A stretch of DNA of 64,000 bases, taken from contig NW_003101678.1 of the NCBI RefSeq assembly GCF_000003855.2, forward strand, positions 1,716,470-1,780,469. The letters run 5' to 3'. Each line of letters opens with the position of its first letter. Position 1 is the first letter of the stretch. Shown one piece after another: positions 49,701 through 62,318 of the stretch. The notes beneath the pieces are model-generated. The model saw only the letters and a program-made list of their open reading frames with translations. It was not told the origin of the DNA and searched no databases. This stretch comes from Blastomyces gilchristii SLH14081 (Eukaryota > Ascomycota > Eurotiomycetes > Onygenales > Ajellomycetaceae). Made by a program: the position numbers and the translations under genes.

Positions 49701-51401
49701 ATTCTCATATGTCAACTGCTTATAGGTATAACCCTGACATACAAGCTTACTCATACTCATGAGGTTCACTTCTAACTTTGGGACATAGCAGATATCATTT
49801 AATAGCATATTCATCCCTTTCACTGGAATCTTCGTATCTTCTATAGCTGTAGCAGGGACCACCATTTCATCTGTCATTTTCAACATCACTTTCACCTTCT
49901 GAGGTTTTGCCACGACAAGATCTCTGTGGGGTGTGGCATGGGCGCCTGATTCAGAGTCTAGGATCCAGGTATCTTTTCCTGTCTGGTCACTCGCATAGGC
50001 CTTTTCTTTGATGCAAAATACTTGCTCCATGACATTGTGAACAGGAGCAGCATCTGTATTCTCTGCATCCTTGTCTTTATCCTTGTTTCTATTTATATTG
50101 GAGTTCAAAGAATGTTTCTCAGAGTATTTCTTTCAACAGTCAGTCTGAATATGATCAACCTTTTGACAATGATAGCAGGTCCTCACATCATTATCCCTAC
50201 ATTCAGATTTGAATTCAGTGTTCTTATCCTTGTCATTGTCTTTCTCTTTGTCCTTGCCTTTCTTATCCTTATCTTGTGTGTTGTTGATAGGATTTCTAGA
50301 CACATCAGTATTTACTTCATTCACAGCAGAGAGCTGCAAAAGAATATCACAGCACAGGCTCATAAAATCATCCTCTAAGGGTTGAGTATTATCTTTGTCA
50401 ATTTGATTCATTCAATTCCTTATGAATGAGGCTCAACCTCTGTTGACTTCTATAAGCAGTCTGTCAAAAAACACAATATTCAGAATCTCATATTCTAGAT
50501 GAATATAATCAGTTCTTATGACAATCAGATATTTAATGAAAGCTCTGTCAGATTCTTTGCTTTTGAAGATCATTTTAATAAGCTCTTTAAACAAATGAGT
50601 TCTATGTACAGCAGGCCTCTCAGAAAAGTTATTCTCTATAATAGTTTATAGAGCATAAGCTGATAATTTGAACTTCTTAAGTATAGTGAAATGAGTCTTA
50701 GCCTGCAGAGTAATTGCAGATCACATGTAATTATATAATCAAAGATTGTATTCTTTTCAGAAATGTTGCATGTTCATAGTAACATTCTTATCAAGACTAT
50801 TATCTTTAAGAATATCATCAGTTTCAGACTGCTCTGCAGTCAAAAGAATTTCCTCTCTTCACATTGAATAGTTAATGAATTCAGTGAGAACAATCAGTCT
50901 TTTAATAAGTCTTACTTAGCTTCTGAATTCTTCAAGAACTTTCATTATAACAGATATCTTCTCTTTTCATTGAAGATATTCTGTCAGGTCTGCTCTTATC
51001 TCATCATCTGCAGAGTCACCTCTACTGATCTTCATTCACTCAATCTCATACTGAAGTCTTGTAATTTCTAGTCTCATGTGAGTCTTCTCACTCACTGAGC
51101 TATTGTTGTTTCAGTCACTTGAGCTCTCTGCATTGTCTGATATCTCACTGATAATACCTTCAATCAGATCTTTGTATATGTTGAACTTATCAGACTGTTC
51201 TTCTGTAATGATTTCATTCAGCTCAAACATCTCAGAAGCTGTCTTCTGATTCATTATTAATGTTAACAGTGATCTGTGATCTTGTGTTTACTGCTCTGGC
51301 ATTTTCTTGTTTTTTCATCTTAGAGACATGTATTCTTTTGTTAAGTTAGATGTCCCCCTGAATCTTAGATTAACCATGAGTTCAATCACTCAATAAATCA
51401 T
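46706..51401 (-). pseudogene. Copia 3 Gag-Pol, frameshifted with many stops
   Basis: ATG at 51399-51401. The CCHC knuckle CYHCQKVDHIQTDC, protease WILDSESGAHAT, integrase LHWDDGEEFKS and RT LHVDDCRVTGP (intact VDD, unlike copia 1) are in one frame from the start to about 47650. A length change near 47600 breaks it, and a C run at about 47431-47440 marks another difference. RNase H (NDMLYNAGLM region, HIKIRYH) follows at 46900-47150. Confidence 0.88.
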
Positions 51402-51483
51402 CTAGGCACACTTGTAATGATGCGTGGAGATGTCAATTGCACATTATTTTGCAGCTTTTCATTGTGTAGAGGGCTTCATAACC

Positions 51484-51583
51484 TCTTGAAGAATAACATT
51501 GTTATGTTGTAATCTAACTACGCGAGTTACACTAAATAGGTTGGGGTGGCACGTGACTAGGGTAGGTGTAGTAATCACCAACA
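51484..51583 (-). repeat. 5' LTR of copia 3
   Basis: Matches 46404-46503 with G-to-A/C-to-T changes in its first 20 bp; primer site GGTTATGAAGCCC lies at 51471-51483 on the minus strand. Confidence 0.92.
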
Positions 51584-51840
51584 GTTAATCTTCTAGTGAT
51601 TACTAATACCAATGTGTTCTTCCCTGGCAGCCAGCACGCCTTTAACACATTTCCTCACAATACAATTTCAATATTTTGTTCGCGCTTATTACCCTTCCGT
51701 TCCCTTGCTCAGCGGCTCTATCTGTTCCCACATTCGCGTTGTCCATCAAAGCCAAGCCAGATCAACCCTTTAATCATAATCCTTCTTTAAATTCCTCATA
51801 CCCATTTCGCTTCTTGATATAACTCTTTATCCCTCTCTAA

Positions 51841-51909
51841 TGGCCGATAACAGTTCACCAGATTACGAGGCTCTCTACCTCAGAGCGAAAGCGGAACGAA
51901 GGCAGAAAG
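51841..51909 (+). pseudogene. N-terminal gene fragment (MADNSSPDYEALYLRAKAER...)
   Basis: ATG at 51841 in host-composition DNA preceded by a pyrimidine-rich leader. The first 23 residues are charged and coiled-coil-like, resembling the starts of an expanded fungal protein group that begins with Glu/Arg-rich heptads. The frame then enters AT-rich sequence without protein character and stops after 45 codons. Confidence 0.4.
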
Positions 51910-52333
51910 TTGATATCTCTCTATTCTCACTGAACATTTTTATACTGAGGAGTAAAAGCCCAGGAGCATTTCATGTATAGCCTTGAAATGAGACAATTAC
52001 TCTGTCAGATAAGAATAGCAGGTGGTGAAAGTTAGAACAATGTGAACCTGAAGAGCAGGGCCATCAAAAATTTATAGAATTGTAGAAAGGAAAACATATT
52101 CAAGACAATCAGACAATTGTCTGAAGAATTATACTGTGATTGACGTCCAGCTCAAGGAAGACTTGGGGAGGTTTCTGGCTTAGGGAGACTGCTGGCCTAG
52201 GGGAGGCTTCCTGCTTGAATCACGTATAAGACACCCAATCCACCGAGATAGCTTGCCAAAAATCAATTACATACATGAAATCATTCCTTCCCGTCTTTTC
52301 CACTCGTAGGCCCTGGGTCAATGCAGGGAAGAG
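51910..52333. other. Intergenic, no gene seen
   Basis: Partly AT-rich host DNA between a gene fragment and the TIR element; no motif. Confidence 0.5.
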
Positions 52334-54114
52334 ATCCATAGGGGAAGAACGTAGGGTTAATTTACGGTGATTACACCGTGGATCCACCATTCCACCCGTG
52401 TCACATGTCGCCGATTGTAACACATGTTCCATCATTATATTCAGTGACACGTCACTGAATATTAAACATCAAGATGGCGTTGAAATGGCACAGGACTTCT
52501 TGACATCATCAGGGGATGGCTCAGTCACCATGTCATTGATGAATGCCACTATCAAGATACTACTGAGATACTGTGAGCCACAATATACTGTTCTGTCAGT
52601 AAAATCAATACTTGTATACTATTCAGCTAGACTAGTTAACTACTTCATACAAATCAAATTACTATCTAAAGAAATGAGATATCTCAAGTGTAATATAAAT
52701 ATCTTATTGTCTGAGATTCATATATCAAATAATCATCATTTTCATCAGTATTCAGTATTGAAATATTATGTAATACTGTCTTTTAAACTGCTGAAAGTCT
52801 GATAATAGTATAACTGTCAGAATTCTCTTATAAAATTGATAGATTCAGCAGACAATTCTGTCTGACATGATATAGAGAAATAAGTATAAAGAAAATTCAC
52901 TTAATCTTTCTTATTTCATGAATAAAGATAGTTATAATTCAGCTAAGATCAGTTCTTTGATATTGAAGAATATTCTTCTTTATAAGAGAGATTCAGTGAA
53001 CACACTCTCTGATTTATATATTAACAAGTTAATAACTGATTGATTGATTAGTTGAAGAGATATATTAAACTGAGAATATTAACTTATTATAGAAAAGAAT
53101 TGAATAGTGATCTAGTTTTAAAACTGAGAACTTATTTCAATCAGTATCATAGAATTCTCACAGATTATTAAGAAATGAATAAAGCAATTTAAGCTTGAAG
53201 AGATTTATAAATTATATATTAACTTCCTCTGATATCTTGCTTAATAATAGATGATCAAAAATCTTCAGAGTAATATAATCTTTTATTAATATTAACTTAA
53301 CAGAGTAGTTCAGTAAATTATTATTCTTATCTTCAGCTTCTTCATTTATTCTTAACAAATTATTGAAAAGTGCTGAATAATGTATATATAAATTCTGAAT
53401 CTTCTGTGTCAGACATATATCAGAGCTGTCAAAGAAATCTCTTAATACTAGTTATAAGATTCACTGAAAACTCTTCTGTAAGAGCAGTGTCTTTTTCATA
53501 TCTTAATAATTTATTCACTACACTAAATTCTTATAGTCTTGATACTTGTTCTCTTCTATCAGAATATTATAATTGTTAGATACAGTATATTCTTTAATCA
53601 GCTCAATGTAGTGTAAGTTAATATGGTATATTCAGTCAACTCTTCATATATTATATAAGCTTTGCTTTTTTGATATAATCACTGTCACTGATACACATAG
53701 CAACTGTGCTCATAGTTAAAGCAGAGAATAATTTAATAATTAATAACTGAATCAGTTTAGAATAATTCAAATATCACTGCTGCTCTCACTGTAGCTTCAA
53801 TAAGAAACTGTAACTATTAGCAGACTGTAAGTATGATTTAATAGATTACTTCAGAATCATTTTCTCTTAAAGATTGAGATATCAATAGACTATTACTTCT
53901 TACAATGACTATATATATCTGAATAATAAGATTCATAGATGATTGATTTTAACTTTGTGCTGAAAATGTCACAGAAATAATCTGCTTAATTACTAGACTA
54001 AGTCATTTCTCTCTGAGCTCACACTGTAAGATAAGAGATATAATAATTAAAACTCAAGTATGTTCTTGAAGCTGATACTTCTTGAGATGAGTAATTAATA
54101 ACTATAAATAATTT

Positions 54115-57071
54115 ACACAAGATGAATTAGAGTCAGCTATCTTCTCAAGTTCTGTTAAAACTGCTGCAGGTCCTGATTCAATTAATCACTTGATTATTCA
54201 AAATACATATTCCTACTTAAAGAATGAATATTTTGAGCTCTTTTTCAATCTCTTGAAAAATGGATATCATTCTGAATGCTGGAGAGAAGCCACTGAAATG
54301 ATTCTTGCAAAACCTAATAGAAAAACTTCAATTTCTAAGTCATATAGAGTAATATCTCTATTGAACTGCCTAGAAAAGGTTTTAGAAAAGATAATAGCTA
54401 CTCAACTATCTTTTATAAGCTCTATAGATGATTCTCTTTTATTCAGTGAACAAATGAGAGATAGAAAACAGTGTTCTGCAATTGACACTGTTCTCTCAGT
54501 TGTTCATGATATTCAAATAGCAAAGCATGAGAGTCTGGTCTCAACTGCAGTTTTTATTGATATAAAAGAAGCATTTGATCATGTTTCAAAGTTAAAGTTA
54601 ATTCAGACATTGAAGATATTAAAACTGCCACTTTCTCTAATAAAATGAGTGAACTGTTTTATGTCTAAAAGAATTATACAACTCTTCTTTGATGAAATGA
54701 AACAAGATAAGACTGAGATAAAAATAGAAGTATCATAGAGATCTTCAATCTCACTCATTTTATTTGCAATATACACTGCATATCTATTCAAAAATAGAAA
54801 TATGAGAATAGTGCGATCTCTGAGTTATATGAATGATATTGGTCTAGTCTACAGCTCAAAAACTATCAAAGAGAATTTGAAAGTAATTGAAGAAGCTGCA
54901 AAGGAAATCTTTGTTAGAGCAGATATCAATCAAATTCAATTTAATATGAATAAAACTGAGTTAATTCATTTCTTTTCTAGATTCAATGAGAAAGAACTAT
55001 CTCTAACTCTTTTAAATAGAGAGATTAAACCCAGTGTAAATGTCAAATGATTAGAAGTATGATTAAACTCTAAGTTGAATTTTAAATATCACATTCAACA
55101 AAGAACTGTCAAGGCAGAAAGACTATTGAACAACATAATCAGACTATCAAGTACAGAGAGGGGTCTATCCTTCCAGGCTATGAGACAGTTATATATAGCC
55201 TGTATTACATCAGTAGCTGATTATGAAGTTCAAGTTTGATGAAATAATCAAGGGAATTTCACTGAACTCTTTCAAAGTCTGTAAAACAGAGCCTTGAGAA
55301 GAATTCTGAGAGTATTCAAATCATCTCCTATTAAAGCAATGGAAATTGAAGCTTCAATTCCTCCTTCTGCTATTAGATTTGAAAAGGCCTGTATGAACTA
55401 TGCTCTGAGAGTTGTAAAGATGAGCTTAAATCATATAATCAGAGAAAGAGTCTCTTCTTCATTTCCATCAATTAACTCTGGAAATGAACTGGATTGAAAT
55501 AGATTTCTTGATTGAAATGAAATTAATTCTTCAAAGAAAATGCCTTCTCAACTGTACAGACTATGCTCTCTGATTAAAAATCAATTTTCTTCTTTAAATG
55601 TTGAAAAAGTTGATCATGAGAAGTTATCACTCTGAAGAGAAAAGCTTGAATCTCTTATAGACTTACAAATAAGTGAACTATCAAAAGAGAAAGAATATGA
55701 ACAGCATTTGAAGAGAATTTCTACAATCAATATAAAAGACTCTATTCTGATTTATTCAGATGGCTCAAAAAATGAGAACTTGAATAGATTAGATGCAGGC
55801 ATTGCTTATACTGAAGATAATATCAATTTTATCTCAGATTTCTGAAATCTAGGCTGTGAATGTGAAGTCTTTGATGCTGAACTATTTGTAATAGTGAAAG
55901 CTTTCAAACTCATTGAAATAAAATCTCATAAAAGAGGAAATTGTTTGAAAGAGGCATGAATATTCTCTGATAGTCAAGCTGCTTTAAAAAGACTTAGAAA
56001 TAGTCAGATTCATAATGATCAAATGAATCTTGAACTGATCTTAAACTCTGTTTTGAAAATTCAAAAGAGAAGAACATCAAAGCTGATAATTCATCTACAC
56101 TGAGTTCCTGCTCATATGAATATTCATGGCAATGAATTGGCTGATTCAGCTGTAAAAAAGAGTGCAGAATTAAGCAGATCTATTCAAAAAATTATGTCCT
56201 GATCTTTTATAAAGAGAAAAATAAAAGAATCTTGTTTAGACAAGTGGAATGAAAGCTGGCAGAAACAAAAGAAGAGTATACATTATTCAAGATTTGAAAC
56301 AAAACCCAAGTGAAAATCTTGTTCAATTAAATGTAAAAAGAAAATATTCTCATCTATAATACAGCTGAAACTAGGACATGGCTATTTCAAATCTTATATA
56401 CAAAGATTTGATGATAGATTTGACTCAATAGAATGCTCATTCTGCAATACAAATGAGAATTCTGAGTATATTGTAATGCACTGTACATTATACAATAGTC
56501 TCAGAGTCAGATTGAAAGAGAAGTATGATCTAAATCAATTAAATATGAGATTCTTATTCTCAACTGAGACAGGAATTAAATACTTAATAGACTTTCTATC
56601 AGAAACTCAAGCAGCTACAAGAAAATGACTAAATTCAGAATTATTTGAATATGAAGAGGAGAAAATCAATCAGATATAGTCTGTTAAAACAGCTATACAC
56701 TCTCTTTTAATAATTTGTTTTATTATAGTCTCTCTTTACTTTATCTTTTTCTTTATCTTTTCCTTTCAATTTCTTTCTATACTATCTATTTAATGTGTCT
56801 ATCTTTGAGACTGTGTTCTTTTTCTCTTTTCCTTTGTCATGATATTGTCAAATGGTTTCAAAGTATCAAAAGATGTTAAAACACTGCAATTTGTAAACAG
56901 TTTTTGTATTCTGAGCTGGAATTTTCTGATTTTGCATATCTAAAATTGATGAATGTATAATAGTTAACTTTACTGACATAGGAAAAACCCTGAGAACTAA
57001 AAGTTCTCAGGTAGATGTCATAGTCTCTGACTGCATACATCTATAATTGAAGAATAATAATAATAATAATA
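54115..57071 (+). mobile_element. LINE (RNase H-bearing), 5'-truncated, in copy 2 of the TIR element
   Basis: Flanked by a 17 bp target duplication ATAACTATAAATAATTT (54098-54114, 57072-57088). It ends in an (AAT)n tail. It lacks an endonuclease domain because it begins at the RT. Copy 1 has the empty site near 35600-35625. A second fragment of the family is at 9066-9616. Confidence 0.93.
54121..56679 (+). pseudogene. LINE RT-RNase H-zinc knuckle ORF, one frame with point stops
   Basis: A single frame of about 850 codons, ending in TAG at 56677-56679. RT: AAGPDSINHL, VFIDIKEAFDHVS (near 54550), SYMNDIGLVYSS (normally YxDD; near 54830). RNase H: LIYSDGSKNE (near 55750), DAELFVIVKAF, IFSDSQAALKRL, then HLHW-type VPAHMNIHGNELADSAV (56090-56150). 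C-terminal knuckle CSFCNTNENSEYIVMHC (near 56440). RT plus RNase H places it near Tad1/I-type LINEs of fungi. About a dozen TGA codons sit where Trp is expected; the catalytic Asp of RT is changed to Asn. Confidence 0.9.
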
Positions 57072-57479
57072 ATAACTATAAATAATTTTAACTGTGAGAA
57101 AAGAGAAATGTCTATAATATTTAAAAGTATTCTTACTAATTATATAGTAACAGAACAGAATAGATCAGTAATAAATATGAAATCTCTGATATTTTAGCAA
57201 ACTCACTATAATATGAATCTGAAGAGAAAAATAAGATTAAATTCAAACTTGAGTATATTTGAAAAAGAGATACTGTCTGCACTGTTATACTCTGCTCTTG
57301 ATATATTTAATCTCTATATGTGAGATTCAGCAGATTATCTAGTTTAGTCTGAAGATGCTGTATATAATAATGAAATCAGCTGTTATTATATAAATCATAG
57401 TTTAAATTCAGCTAATTCTTGATATTAATAAACGGCTTCAGTAAGATCTTCTCATGATTGATTCTTTAATCTCTGTATT

Positions 57480-59110
57480 ACTATTTTACTGTGATATATC
57501 TTCAAGAAATGCTATATAAGATGCAACTACTCTCATCTTTTCTTTATCAATATTCATCATAATCTTCTTACAATTTAATATAGATAAGTCATGCAATAAT
57601 GCAGTGACAGTATCAGAGAAATTAATATTATAAGAATCAAAGATTAGAATAAAAATATTATTTCACTTTAAATGCTCAACAGCACTTAGTGTAGAAATTA
57701 TGTAAAAACTCATCAAGCTTTAATACATGTTTCAATATAAATCAAATTCATTAATGAACAATTGATATGATAGAGAAATAACTTGTATATCAGAGTAAAA
57801 TATACTTTTCAAAATATCTTATTTATTTGCAGCAATTTTTAACTCAGTCTGAATTAGTGAAGATTTATAATATAATTATATCTCAACAGCTTCAGTCTTG
57901 ATTCTTATAATCTGATAAAGAAAATACTGATCTTTACTCTTATATTTCACTGATAGATTGAAATCTGATTCAAATATTATATTTATATGAATATCAAGTT
58001 GATTCAGAACCTGAATAATTGAGATATATTTTATCTCATCTTTCATTATAATTAATTCAAATGAGACAAATGATGAATTCAAGAATAATAATCTTTATAC
58101 TATCTGAAGAGTATGATAAATAACTTCTTGAACTTTTAGAACTATTATATGAGACCTCATTTTCATGTCTAAATATCAGTGATTATATCTGATAAAATGC
58201 ACTCTCTTAATATAAGATATATTATTCAATCTCAATTTACAGTAGCATTCAAGATTCCCACACTGATACTGAATAAAATGAAAAGAAAAAAGTGGTTTAT
58301 TTATTAATAAATATTATACAAAGTCACTGAAATAATATTTGATAGAGCTCTCTCAACTGTGAGATTGTCATAACTTAGTAAGATTGTTAACAAGTTTCAT
58401 CATTTTTATATGCATCTATCACTGAAAATTTGAGGATTTGAGAAGAGCAGATATTAATGAAATTGAATTTTAAAAGTAGAGTAATCTCATAAAGAATACA
58501 GTGAGATTTTTCTGAGCAGAACTCAGAGTTGATATTTACATTGATGATACTATTGAAATTAACATTTTCTTAACTGATAAAATCAGAAATTATGCTCTGC
58601 ATTGCTTTTTCAGAGTTAATAGGCCTTTGAGAAGCAGACTTATCAGTGATGTATTCTTCAACAAATGCAGAATTTACAGCAGTGATTGATAGTTTTTTCA
58701 GAAAATATCTGACTCTTCAGCTCAGAGTCTTATTATTAAAACAAATGAATTCATTTCAAAGTTACTGTATTTATAAGCTATATCAATTACTGAATCAGAA
58801 TTAATAAATTCATCAGTAGAATGAGAGATAGTAGTAATATCTTCAATAGCAGTATCTTTCATAGTAATATCTTCAGCAACTGACTTGTCAGAATCTTCTT
58901 AATCATCATTTTCTAAGATATTTTTCAGAATATTCTCCAGAATATTCTCCTCAGTATCTGCTTTCAAAAGCCACTCTATATACTTAATATTATCAGCAGC
59001 ATTCTTGTTATATGACTCTGTCTTTAGACATGTTAGTTTTATATATAGACATTAAAGTGATAAATATACTGAGATAGCATGCTTCTTCATCAGAACATCA
59101 TTATCTGAAT
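57480..59110 (-). pseudogene. Main decayed coding region of the TIR element, copy 2
   Basis: Inverted counterpart of 33000-34720; best preserved at 57876-58082 (MKDEIKYISIIQVLNQLDIH). The assembly gap lies at its 5' side. Confidence 0.5.
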
Positions 59111-59111
59111 C

Positions 59112-59211
59112 NNNNNNNNNNNNNNNNNNNNNNNNNNNNNNNNNNNNNNNNNNNNNNNNNNNNNNNNNNNNNNNNNNNNNNNNNNNNNNNNNNNNNNNNN
59201 NNNNNNNNNNN
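59112..59211. other. Assembly gap of 100 N
   Basis: Exactly 100 N, a conventional placeholder. Copy 1 has 121 bp between the matching flanks (32988-33108). Confidence 0.99.
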
Positions 59212-61499
59212 TTAAACAGATATGATATTTTGCTTTCTGATATAATTTGTAGAAACAAGTTATATAGTTGAAAAGATATAATTGAAGTGAGTGAGCAGTC
59301 TTGATAAAATAAAGAGATGAGATTGAATTACTGAAAAGAAGTATATTAATAAGAGCTGCAATCAGTGACAATCTACATCAAATTAATATTAACAATTAAA
59401 CTGTTTTCTTTATTTCAAGATTATATTTCTACAAGCTTCTGAAATCAGTATCATTCATTGACTAGAATTTCAATCTAATTTTAAAAATGAATACTCTCAT
59501 TGACTCTGATATGCTAGATCTTTCTGAACTTTTTCATCTAGTAGGTTTAATGAGACAATTCACTGATTTTAAAGAAAATTCAATATTAATATTTCTTAAT
59601 CATAGCAGGCATACAATGACATCAATGAAGAATACTCAACAGACAAGAAGAACAGTGAGAAGGACTTAAACTTCTCATTAATAAGTAATTTATCAAGAAG
59701 GCATCAGAGAACTAGATATCTCAATACTGAAATGTATGAGAAGAAGATTCACTCAACAGAGCAATGTCTGTAGCTAGAGATTAAATGAATGTATTTTCTA
59801 TTCTTCATAAAGAAAAATCTTGATCAGACAGTCATAAAAATAACTAAAATCAATGATAAAATATTATATACATTCTCATTCAGCAGAATAATAATGCTGG
59901 ACACAGTCAAGACCTGGAAATCAAGATCATTAAAGAAAATAAAGATAAGTATTTAGATTTAGCAAAATAGCAACTTTTCAATAAGATATAATAAATTCTT
60001 GATAGAAGATCATAAATCTCTGATAAGAATTCAGCAGAGAATCTTAGAGAAATCTAAACTTTTGTAATTAAGTTAGCTAACTTAATTTCAATATAGAATT
60101 ATATTTAATAGAAAAAGATAAAGAGCAGAGCAAGTTCAGAGATAATCAGCTTATATAATTATTATAAAGAAATAATTATTTTTAATTACTTTTATAAGTT
60201 ATTCATCACTGAAAAGTTCTTTCTGATTTTTTATTAAGTGCAGAGAGTTATTGACTTTGACTGATTCTCTGAGTGAGAATAATAATATATGAAACATAAG
60301 TTAGCATAATTCAAATTGTTCTGAAAACTAGAAACTGATTTTAAAAACAGAGATATATATCAATCTAGTAACTCAGGTCAAAATATTTAATAATACTGAT
60401 ATGAATAAAAATTCCACTGCAGTTATAATACAATGATAAAATATTCTGATATTTTAAGATCTGATAAGCAATGTTTCTGAATATCAGAAAATTATCAGAG
60501 ATGACTTTGCAGAGATGATTCAGAATATCTCAACAGTTAAAAAGAGATATGCAGTGAAAGATATATAAAAGAAGATGTGAAAAAAGATTAAATTTTCAGA
60601 GACACTTTCAGTAAAAGACAGATAATATAGAGATTTCTGACATAATCTATTTCTATTTCAATATATTTAGTTTTCTATGCATTTTATATATAAATTAGTT
60701 AATATATACTTTATCATATATTATTAGAATACATCTGTCTTGATATTCACTGATAAAAGTTATCATATCATCTATCTTATATTTAATTATAGTTATAGCT
60801 GCAGCAGAATCACTGATTTCACTGTATTAGAAAATCTTCTTATTTATCTTGAATTCTATAGATATATTTCTGACAGTGCATTGAACACTTGTTTCTAGTT
60901 AATAGAAATGATTTTGTATTCAAAATAGCTGTAATTCAATTAATGATAGTCTGTGCAAAAAGTATTAAGATATGAATGAAATTCATCAGATATGTCAATT
61001 ATACTCAGAGATAAAATATGAAAATATTTGCATTCATTGTATAATAATCTGTAAAGATGAATCAATAATATATATAAAAACTCACATTTTTCTTTTTCTT
61101 CTTTTCTTCTTTCTTCTTCTTATAATAATAATACATTATAAAGATTATTCTCAGCTCACTCAGCTTATTCTGTTCTTCTTTATTTCTCAGCTCAGTTAGT
61201 ATTCTGTCAGTTGTAATAGAAAGCTTTTAATTAAAAAAGTTCTAATCAAGATATCTTATCTGTGTAGTATATCAAGAATATCAGTAATTTATTATATCAG
61301 TATTAATCACAGTAATAATAATAACAGTAGCAGTATTAAAATGATAAGTAACATCTTCAAGTATATCTGTGTTACTGCTATAAAGACTTAAGAGAAGAAA
61401 GCAAGCAGCTGTCTGAATACTCTGATAAAGCAGTCTGATAAATAAACAATATATAAGCACTGTATTAAGTATATTTTTCTTCATCATTTAAATATCACT

Positions 61500-62318
61500 T
61501 ACAATAAGATAAAGAAAAGCTTAAAGTCTTATATAAATTATAATTATGAGAAAAAGAGATATATAATTATCTCTGAAGAATTAAAAGAATAAGTTAATAA
61601 TCTAATTCAAACTCATAACTTTTATCTTTCTGTATCAGATAATTTCAAGAAAATAATAAAGAAAGCTATGTTAAAATTAGTAAAGAATCTTTTAAAATAG
61701 ATTAAGAAAGTTAAAACTTACTGATAGAAAGTAAAAGCTTAATATATAAAGAGTATTACTACTACTCTGAAAACTCTGAATATTATCATCAGTATCACTG
61801 AAAAAGCTAAAATCAAGATTGAGAAGATCAAGTTAAATATTGAAAGAATAAAATTAAAAATTAAAAAGAAAAAAGTTACTACAGAAAAGAAGAAAATCAT
61901 GATTAAAAAGATAAAACTTAATATTAAAACTATTAAGCTTGAAGTGTATTACAAGTTTTTGAAAATGATAGCTAGTTATATTAAAGAATAAAAATCAGTG
62001 ATGAAGAATCTTATAAATTTAATAAATAATATTAATACTGAAGCTAGCTGTATTATTATTAAGATATATAAAATAATAAAGCATATTCAGAGATTTACAG
62101 ATTATCTTAATAAGAATTCAGTTATAGTCAGTGATAGCAGCAGCAGTAATGAGAAATTTAATAACAGTGATAATTCTCTTTCTATCTCTCTCACTGATAT
62201 TTCTGCTACTACTGTTGATTCTTCTTCTTCTTTCTTCTTTAATCTTCTGACTTCAGTTGATTCTCTGACTATGAGCAGTACTGAAACTCTCAACATTCTC
62301 AGTGAAAAAGTAAGTTAG
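61500..62318 (+). pseudogene. Lys-rich coiled-coil/Ser-rich protein relic of the TIR element, copy 2
   Basis: A nearly open frame: helical Lys/Ile stretch at about 61780-61990 (KIKIEKIKLNIERIKLKIKK), then 61998-62318 (MKNLINLINNINTEASCIII, then a Ser-rich tail). Opposite strand to the main coding relic of the same copy. Counterpart of 24450-24890. Confidence 0.45.

Larger units (their letters stand above)
46404..51583 (-). mobile_element. Ty1/copia element 3 (5180 bp), sister of copia 1
   Basis: 100 bp LTRs (46404-46503, 51484-51583), TSD GTTAA (46399-46403, 51584-51588), same purine tract, primer site and protein order as copia 1. The LTRs lack one TGTTG unit and GGATA-like bases present in copia 1. 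The body shows more C-to-T change and at least one frameshift. Confidence 0.95.

Noticed and set aside
54115..56679. Alternative genetic code with TGA as Trp
   Set aside because: TGG is used in the same element and in host genes, TGA also replaces Arg codons, and TGA serves as a normal stop in host genes; transition mutation explains it better.
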